From: Catenulispora sp. MAP5-51
GTDB taxonomy: Bacteria; Actinomycetota; Actinomycetes; Streptomycetales; Catenulisporaceae
Assembly: GCF_041261205.1 (NCBI RefSeq)
Contig: NZ_JBGCCH010000039.1
Span: 18,362-82,361, forward strand
Length of the DNA stretch: 64,000 nucleotides
Reading direction: 5' to 3'
In this document: piece by piece, positions 53,058 to 64,000 of the stretch
Position numbering within the stretch: position 1 is the stretch's first letter
How the letters are laid out: every line of letters starts with the position of its first letter
Program-made: the position numbers and the translations under genes
The notes under the pieces: generated by a model
What the model was told of the DNA's origin: nothing
What the model saw: the letters and a program-made list of their open reading frames with translations, nothing else
Database searches by the model: none

Positions 53058-56033
53058 GTGAGCAGTCCTGAACTTCCCGTGTCCCCGTTTCCCTTCTCCC
53101 GGCGGCGATTGCTGGCTTTGGGAGGTGCGGGGCTCGGGGCGTTGGTACTACCTCCGGGTGTCGCATCGTCGGCAGCGGGTGCAACCGACCCGTACGCCGC
53201 GCTGCGCGCCTCGTGGAGCACGTACCTGTCCGGCGGCGCGATCGACCCGGGCGATGCGGTGTACGCGCCGGCGATATCGGGTCTCAAGGCCCTGGCCCAG
53301 GCGTGGTCGGCGTCGATCCAGACCGGGTCCGGGATCAGTGCCCTGTGGTCGGACCTGCCGCTGGGCAGCGTCTCGGCGAACATCACGTCGAGCCTGACGC
53401 GGCTGCGGTCGATGGCGTTGGCGTACGTCACGCCGGGGACCGGCTATACCGGCAGCGCGTCGCTGGCCTCGGCAGTGCTGGCGGGGCTGGACTTCCTCGT
53501 CGGCGGGCCCTACTCGGCGACCACGGCCATGTACGACAACTGGTGGGACTGGCAGATCGGGGCGACGCAGGCGTTGGAGGACGCGGCGATCCTGATGTAC
53601 CCGCAGCTGTCCGCCGCGCAGGTGGCGGGCTACTGCGCGGTCATCGACGCCTTCGTCCCCGACCCGGCGAAGCAGAAGTCGGTCAGCGGGACCGTCACCG
53701 CCTCCACCGGCGCGAACCGGCTCGACCTGTGCCGCAGCGTCATCGTGCGCGGGGCGCTCGGGGCCGCCTCGGCGCCGATCAGCAGCGGGGTGGCGGCGGT
53801 CTCGCCGGCGCTGCCGCTGGTCATGTTCAGCGACGGGCTGTACGCCGACGGGTCGTTCGTCCAGCACGGCGGGGTGGCGTACACCGGGACCTACGGGAAG
53901 ATCTTCTTCTCCGACGTCGTCGCGCTCGCGCTGCTGCTGGAGGGCTCGGCGTGGGTGATCACCGACCCGAACCTGGCGGTGGTCTTCGACGGCGTGGACA
54001 CCGCACTGGCACCGGTGGTCTACAACGGGCTGATGATCGACTCGGTGCGCGGGCGCGCGGTGTCGCGGTACAACGAGTCGGACGCCGCGGACGGCTTCAG
54101 CGCGGCGCTCACCGTGCTGCGGTACGCGCAGGCCACGAGCGACCCGGCGAAGGCGGCGGCGTGGAAGGCGGCGGCGAAGGGCTGGCTGCAGCGCAACACC
54201 AGCTGCACCGTGGCCACCACCGCGCCGCAGATCGTGGACCTCACCAGCGGCGCGTCGGTGACCGTGTCCGTGCCGGGCGTCTCGGGCATCGCCCTGGCCG
54301 AATCAGTGCTCGCCGACGGCTCGATCGCCGCCGCGTCCGAGCCGCCCGGGCACCGGCAGTTCCCGGTGATGGCGCGGGCGGTCCACCGGCGGCCGGGGTG
54401 GGCGTACTCGCTGGCGATGTCGTCGTGGCTGGTGGAGCGGTACGAGGCGATCAACGGCGAGAACGTGCACGGCTGGTACACCGGGGACGGCATGGGCTAC
54501 CTGTACCTGGACCAGGACATCGCGCAGTTCGACGACGCCTTCTGGGACACGGTCGATCCGGCGCTGCTGCCGGGGGTCACGGCCGATTCGGGGACGGTGG
54601 CCAACTCGGCGGGGCAGGCCACCAAGCCGGCCGCGCGGTGGGCCGGCGGCGCGGTGCTGGGCGGCTCATATGGCGCGGTGGGGATGCAGCTGCAGGCGTT
54701 CTCGACGAACCTGACCGGCTCCAAGTCCTGGTTCTGCCTTGATGACGAGGTGGTGGCGCTCGGCTGTGGGATCACCTCGACCAGTGGTAACACGGTGCGG
54801 ACGGCTGTCGAGAACCGCAATCTGCACAACGGCGGCAACAACGCCCTGTACATCAACGGAGCCGCGCAGTCCGCGAGCCCGGGTTGGTCGACGACGGCCA
54901 GCGCGGTGCACTCGGCGTGCATCAGCGGCGTCGCAGGATATTGCTTCCTGTGGCCTGCGGGCGCGAACAACGTCGAGTTCGCCCTGACGAACCGGACCGG
55001 CAACTGGCACACGGTCAACGCCCTCGCGCCGAACACGCTGGCCGACGACACGCGGCCGTACCTGAGCATCGCTTTCAACCACGGGGCGAATCCGGCGGGC
55101 GCGACGTATTCCTATGTCGTCCTGCCGGGCGCGACGCCCGCGCAGACCACGGCTTACGCGGCGCAGCCGGCCGTCAAGGTGCTGAGCAACACGACGACCG
55201 CGCAGGCCATCACGCACGCCGGACTCGGCCTGACCATGGCGAACTTCTTCGCCGCCGACACCGCGGGTCCGATCACGGTCAGCGCGGCCGCCTCGGTGGT
55301 GACGCAGACCGTAGGCACCACGCTGACCATCGCGGTGTCGGATCCGACGTGGACGTCGGCGACGGTCCAAGTGGTGGTGGCGGCTGCCGGGTACGGCTCG
55401 GTGGTGAGCAGCGACCCGGGAGTCAGCGTCCTGTCGACCTCCGGCGGACGGATCACGCTGCTGGTCGAGACCGGCGGCTCGCGCGGCGGGAGTCACAGCG
55501 TGACCCTGTCGACGTCCGGCGGCGGGATCACGCCGCAGACCGCGACGCTGCTGGCGCCGACGGACAACACGTACGTCCGCGACGGCTCGTACGCGACCAC
55601 GAACTACGGCAGCGAGACGACGATGGTGGTCAAGAAGGCGACGAGCGGCTACGACCGGGTGAGCCTGCTGAAGTTCGACGCGTCGGCGATCACCGGCACG
55701 GTCACCCGCGCGGTGCTGTGGGTCAACGGCTATGTCGCGGACTCCGGCGGCAGCATGACCACCGTGGCGGCGTATGGGCTGAGCAGCAGTGCTTGGAGCG
55801 AAGCCTCGGTGACGTGGAACACGGCGCCGACCACGCAGAGCGCCTACGGCAGCGGACCGCTGAGCAACACGGCGGACTGGGTCGGCCTCGACGTGACCGG
55901 CCTGGTGCAGGGCGCGGCGGGCGGGAACGCGGCGATCGGGGTGTCGCAGGGGGCCGGCGGGCTGGCGGTGGTGCTGGCCACGAGCCATGGCGCGAGCGGG
56001 ACGGGGCCGGTGCTGGAAATCGTGACGCACTGA
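53058..56033 (+). CDS. Secreted polysaccharide lyase family 8 enzyme
   Basis: This 991-residue precursor carries a Tat signal peptide (SRRRLLALGGAGLGALVL). The PL8 alpha/alpha toroid follows; AMYDNWWDWQIG supplies the catalytic Asn, and DGLYADGSFVQHGGVAYTGTYG the His and Tyr. The central beta-sandwich domains are complete. The C-terminal ~165 residues (TDNTYVRDGSYATTNYGSET to VLEIVTH) are a DNRLRE/CBM96-type carbohydrate-binding module. It cleaves hyaluronan, chondroitin, xanthan or a similar uronate polymer by beta-elimination; substrate cannot be fixed. GTG at 53058 follows CAGGAG. Confidence 0.87.
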   Translation: MSSPELPVSPFPFSRRRLLALGGAGLGALVLPPGVASSAAGATDPYAALRASWSTYLSGGAIDPGDAVYAPAISGLKALAQAWSASIQTGSGISALWSDLPLGSVSANITSSLTRLRSMALAYVTPGTGYTGSASLASAVLAGLDFLVGGPYSATTAMYDNWWDWQIGATQALEDAAILMYPQLSAAQVAGYCAVIDAFVPDPAKQKSVSGTVTASTGANRLDLCRSVIVRGALGAASAPISSGVAAVSPALPLVMFSDGLYADGSFVQHGGVAYTGTYGKIFFSDVVALALLLEGSAWVITDPNLAVVFDGVDTALAPVVYNGLMIDSVRGRAVSRYNESDAADGFSAALTVLRYAQATSDPAKAAAWKAAAKGWLQRNTSCTVATTAPQIVDLTSGASVTVSVPGVSGIALAESVLADGSIAAASEPPGHRQFPVMARAVHRRPGWAYSLAMSSWLVERYEAINGENVHGWYTGDGMGYLYLDQDIAQFDDAFWDTVDPALLPGVTADSGTVANSAGQATKPAARWAGGAVLGGSYGAVGMQLQAFSTNLTGSKSWFCLDDEVVALGCGITSTSGNTVRTAVENRNLHNGGNNALYINGAAQSASPGWSTTASAVHSACISGVAGYCFLWPAGANNVEFALTNRTGNWHTVNALAPNTLADDTRPYLSIAFNHGANPAGATYSYVVLPGATPAQTTAYAAQPAVKVLSNTTTAQAITHAGLGLTMANFFAADTAGPITVSAAASVVTQTVGTTLTIAVSDPTWTSATVQVVVAAAGYGSVVSSDPGVSVLSTSGGRITLLVETGGSRGGSHSVTLSTSGGGITPQTATLLAPTDNTYVRDGSYATTNYGSETTMVVKKATSGYDRVSLLKFDASAITGTVTRAVLWVNGYVADSGGSMTTVAAYGLSSSAWSEASVTWNTAPTTQSAYGSGPLSNTADWVGLDVTGLVQGAAGGNAAIGVSQGAGGLAVVLATSHGASGTGPVLEIVTH

Positions 56034-56062
56034 CAGCACATCGGCACACAGCACATCGGCAC

Positions 56063-56101
56063 AAGCATCGGCACCCGGAACGCGTCCGGGTGCCGATGCT
56101 T
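56063..56101. terminator. Bidirectional terminator between PL8 and carboxylase genes
   Basis: AAGCATCGGCACCCGGA (56063-56079) pairs perfectly with its complement at 56085-56101 over a 5-nt loop. The genes on both sides converge on it. The preceding 30 bp repeat ACAGCACATCGGCAC twice. Confidence 0.85.
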
Positions 56102-56121
56102 ATGCCTGGAAACTCAGGACT

Positions 56122-61677
<5,556 letters not shown>

Positions 61678-61820
61678 GCGACTGAACCTTCCTCGTTGAA
61701 GACGTGCGTTGATGTGCCGCGTACCGACACCGGAACCACTGCCCCGGGCCCCGACCGCGGCAGGGAAGGGGGGAAGGCGCCGCGGCCGGAGCCGGGCCCG
61801 GGGGGCCGCCGTCGGCGCCG

Positions 61821-62819
61821 CTACCGGCGGCGCCGCGCCCGGTGCTCGAACAGCCGGAGCGTGCCGGGCACCGTGACGGCCAGGATGCCGACCCACCACA
61901 GCGACGCCGCCGTCGCGGAGCCGCCCGCGGGGGCGTCGGACAGAAGCTTGCGGACCGCGTCGATCAGCGGCGTGAGCGGCTGGTTGTCGACGACAGCGCG
62001 CAGACCGGCGGGCATGGTGCCGGTCGGGACCATGGCGCTGGTGAGGTAAGGCACGAACACCAGGATCATGCCCAGGCCGTTGGCGCCCTCCACGGTGGTG
62101 GCGAGCACCCCGAGCAGGGCGGCGAGCCAGGACATCGCGATCGCCAGCAGCAGGAGCAGGCCGAGCGCGGCCAGCCAGCCGCCGATGCCCGCGTGCGGAC
62201 GGAAACCGACCGCCAGGCCCACGCCGATCATCACGGCCAGCGACACCAGGTTGCGCAGGACCCCGGCGGCCACGTGCGCGATCAGCACCGCCGGAGTGGT
62301 CGCCGGCATCGAGCGGAAGCGCTCGACCAGGCCGCCGCGCAGGTCGGCGGTGACACCGACGACGGTGGTCGTGGAGTTGAAGCCGATGGTGATGGCCATC
62401 AGGCCGGGCAGGACGTAGTCGATGTACGGCTGGCCGCCGCCGTTGATCGCGCCGCCGAGCAGGTAGCGGAACAGCAGGGTCAGGATGACCGGCAGCGAGA
62501 TCGCTTGGAAGAACTGCTCGGGATTGCGCAGCAGGTGCTTCAGATCGCGGCCGAGCAGGACCTTGCTGTCGGCCAGGGCGTGGCCCAGCGGCGAGCGCGG
62601 GATCCGGCCGATGCCGATCGGGGCCCCGGAGCCGCCCGCGGGCCCGGAACCGGAACCGGCGCCGGAGTTCGAACCGGAGCTGGAACCGGAGCTAGAACCA
62701 GAGCTGGAACCGGAGCCAGAACCAGAGCTAGAACCGGAGCCAGAACCAGAGTTGGAACCAGAGCTAGAACCAGAGCCGGATCCCCATCCGCGCCCTCGCC
62801 CGGTCAGGGTCGTCGTCAT
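61821..62819 (-). CDS. ABC-2 type exporter permease, DrrB-like
   Basis: This 332-residue membrane protein has six helices of the ABC2 family: [36 protein letters not shown] near residue 88, later [21 protein letters not shown] and [18 protein letters not shown]. It resembles DrrB antibiotic/lipid exporters. Residues ~12-60 are a Gly/Ser tract ([10 protein letters not shown] repeats) encoded by a repetitive stretch at about 62643-62785 and look like a disordered tail. The ATG overlaps the stop of the ATPase gene (ATGA), so pump subunits are co-translated. Confidence 0.88.
   Translation of the reverse strand: MTTTLTGRGRGWGSGSGSSSGSNSGSGSGSSSGSGSGSSSGSSSGSSSGSNSGAGSGSGPAGGSGAPIGIGRIPRSPLGHALADSKVLLGRDLKHLLRNPEQFFQAISLPVILTLLFRYLLGGAINGGGQPYIDYVLPGLMAITIGFNSTTTVVGVTADLRGGLVERFRSMPATTPAVLIAHVAAGVLRNLVSLAVMIGVGLAVGFRPHAGIGGWLAALGLLLLLAIAMSWLAALLGVLATTVEGANGLGMILVFVPYLTSAMVPTGTMPAGLRAVVDNQPLTPLIDAVRKLLSDAPAGGSATAASLWWVGILAVTVPGTLRLFEHRARRRR
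62643..62785. repeat. Imperfect hexamer/18-bp repeats coding a Gly-Ser tail
   Basis: Units such as GAACCGGAGCTG and GAACCAGAGCTA alternate for about 140 bp. On the minus strand they encode Ser-Gly runs at the permease N-terminus. Such tracts expand or contract by slippage, so the tail length should vary between strains. Confidence 0.8.
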
Positions 62820-63748
62820 CTCGCCTCTCCCCCGCGATCGGCGGTCAGGGTCAGGAACACGTCGTCCAGCGTCGGCGGCTGCAAGCGCACCGCCAGCAGC
62901 GGCAGGCCGATCTCGTCGGCCTCGTTGAGCAGCCGGCGCACCTGCGCGGGATCCTCCACGGCCACGCTGACGCGGCTGCCGTCCAGGCCGGTCCCGCCGG
63001 TCAGGCTCAGGGCCCGGGCCACGGCCGCGGCGTCGGGCAGGGTGAGCACCAGGCGCTCGCTGCCGATCCGCCGTTTGAGCTCCTCCGGGGTGCCGTCGGC
63101 GACCACGCGGCCGCCGTCGAGCACGACGATCCGGTCGGCGAGTTCGTCGGCCTCGTCCAGGTACTGGGTGGTCAGCAGGATCGTGGTGCCGGCGGCCAGC
63201 AGCTTCCTGATGGTCTCCCACAGCGCCTGCCGGCTGCGCGGGTCCAGGCCGGTCGTCGGCTCGTCGAGGAACAGCACCGCGGGCGAGCCGAGCAGGCTGA
63301 CCGCGATGTCCAGGCGGCGGCGCATCCCGCCGGAGTAGGACGACACCGGCTTGTCGGCGGCCTCGGTGAGTCCGAAGACGTCCAGCAGCCGGGCGGCGCG
63401 GGCGTGCGCGGCGTCTTTGCCCAGGTGGAACAGCCGGCCCATCAGGACCAGGTTCTCGTGGCCGGTGAGCATCTCGTCGACGGCGGCGTCCTGGCCGGTC
63501 AGGCCGATCACCTCGCGGACGTCGCGGGTCCGGGAGACGACATCGAGGCCTTCGACGGTCACGGTGCCGGCATCGGGGGCGTCCAGGGTGGCCAGGATCC
63601 GCACCAGCGTGGTCTTGCCGGCGCCGTTCGCGCCCAGCAGGGCCAGCAGCGTGCCGCGCTCGACGCGCAGATCCACACCGCGCAGGACTTCGTGGGCGCC
63701 GTACGATTTCCTCAGGCCGGTGGCCTCGATCGCGTATTCACCGCTCAT
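62816..63748 (-). CDS. ABC exporter ATP-binding protein, DrrA-like
   Basis: This 310-residue ATPase has Walker [17 protein letters not shown] near residue 40, the [19 protein letters not shown] signature, Walker [22 protein letters not shown], the H-loop [18 protein letters not shown], and a C-terminal extension ([12 protein letters not shown]) typical of DrrA-type daunorubicin-resistance ATPases. It powers the adjacent ABC-2 permease to export a drug or lipid. ATG at 63748 follows GAGG. The gene overlaps the permease start. Confidence 0.92.
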   Translation of the reverse strand: MSGEYAIEATGLRKSYGAHEVLRGVDLRVERGTLLALLGANGAGKTTLVRILATLDAPDAGTVTVEGLDVVSRTRDVREVIGLTGQDAAVDEMLTGHENLVLMGRLFHLGKDAAHARAARLLDVFGLTEAADKPVSSYSGGMRRRLDIAVSLLGSPAVLFLDEPTTGLDPRSRQALWETIRKLLAAGTTILLTTQYLDEADELADRIVVLDGGRVVADGTPEELKRRIGSERLVLTLPDAAAVARALSLTGGTGLDGSRVSVAVEDPAQVRRLLNEADEIGLPLLAVRLQPPTLDDVFLTLTADRGGEAR

Positions 63749-63866
63749 CCGTATCGCCTCTTTCGCACGGTTCGGCGATCGCAAAGCTAGCGGCCGGTAC
63801 CGGCGCAATCACACCCCTTAGGGTCCCCTAGATGACTGAGTCCAAGGGGTCCCTGCGGTCATGAGA

Positions 63867-63913
63867 CGAGGGAGTCCATGGTCGGTGTGTGAAGACTGAC
63901 TTGGACTCCCTCG
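63867..63913 (+). promoter_or_regulatory. Hairpin over the IS982 transposase start
   Basis: CGAGGGAGTCCA (63867-63878) and TGGACTCCCTCG (63902-63913) form a perfect 12-bp stem with a 23-nt loop. The left arm holds the GAGGGAG ribosome-binding site and the loop the GTG start. Read-through RNA would thus block translation, which limits transposition. Confidence 0.6.
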
Positions 63914-64000
63914 CGACTGCACTGTACGTCAGGACCGACGACTTGCTTAAGGCGTTCCCGCAAATCGTCCCGAGCCGGCCGGTGGTCGGGATCGCGCCGC
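63889..64000 (+). CDS. IS982-family transposase, 5' end only
   Basis: The window cuts this gene after 37 codons. The N-terminus VKTDLDSLATALYVRTDDLL and the following PSRPVVGIAP match actinobacterial IS982 transposases, which have a DDE catalytic core further on. GTG at 63889 follows GAGGGAG in the left arm of a hairpin. The insertion sequence probably begins within 63815-63840, where CCCCTTAGGGTCCCCTAG occurs, but its inverted repeat cannot be checked without the right end. Whether the element is intact is unknown. Confidence 0.75.
   Translation, partial: MKTDLDSLATALYVRTDDLLKAFPQIVPSRPVVGIAP

Overview
The window is GC-rich DNA with strong G/C third-codon bias, frequent GTG/TTG starts and many ATGA/GTGA overlaps. 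It encodes an RbpA homologue, SpoIIE-type phosphatase and anti-sigma ATPase proteins, and many large secreted enzymes. This points to a filamentous or soil actinobacterium. The large secretome and fused acyl-CoA carboxylase would suit a Catenulispora-like or Streptomyces-like genome, but genus is inference. No rRNA, tRNA or CRISPR array was seen.

Layout. 0-2.6 kb: an NmrA-type reductase and a hemerythrin protein, opposed by a MarR regulator; a repeated 19-bp operator lies upstream of both sides. 3.1-8.6 kb: SpoIIE phosphatase, a dead IS5-type remnant, an ATPase/TPR regulator, a methyltransferase and a membrane-protein remnant. 8.7-14.3 kb: epoxide hydrolase/TetR pair with twin palindromic operators, then a translationally coupled PaoABC-like molybdenum aldehyde oxidoreductase operon. 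14.5-16.5 kb: a glucose-6-phosphate dehydrogenase gene broken by internal deletion and frameshift, followed by intact gnd. 16.6-19.4 kb: DEAD-box helicase and cspA, which share a 5' leader element, facing an rbpA paralogue across a strong terminator. 19.9-23.7 kb: STAS protein, MFS/LysR divergent pair, anti-sigma ATPase, a 23-residue membrane peptide and Hsp20.

23.9-32.3 kb: a GH63-type glycosidase, a helix-turn-helix protein, and three secreted proteins (papain-like cysteine protease, a membrane-anchored wall protein, a seven-repeat propeller-like protein), then a HEAT-repeat protein overlapping a 5'-truncated gene. 32.4-34.9 kb: aldo/keto reductase, carboxymuconolactone decarboxylase-like protein, DUF2255 and SDR in one tight operon. 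35.4-38.7 kb: two PAP2 phosphatases, a BrkB-like membrane protein and a diacylglycerol kinase-like enzyme, a plausible lipid module. 38.7-43.7 kb: GlxA-type regulator with a minisatellite at its 5' end, quinone oxidoreductase, a TM protein/acidic protein pair sharing a domain, DUF1345 and an Fpg/Nei glycosylase.

43.7-47.5 kb: an HTH-STAND-TPR regulator divergent from an AAA ATPase. 47.5-56 kb: a 220-bp inverted-repeat element, a 1391-residue S53 protease with Kelch repeats, a chimeric ABC-ATPase/FtsX relic, and a Tat-exported PL8 polysaccharide lyase. 56-64 kb: an 1851-residue single-chain biotin carboxylase/BCCP/carboxyltransferase, a DrrAB-like ABC exporter, and the 5' end of an IS982-family transposase cut by the window edge.

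The strongest leads are the shared cold-shock leader, the 220-bp inverted-repeat element, the broken zwf, the ABC/FtsX deletion chimera and the MarR operator triplet. No single wholly new multi-gene system could be proven from sequence reading alone.
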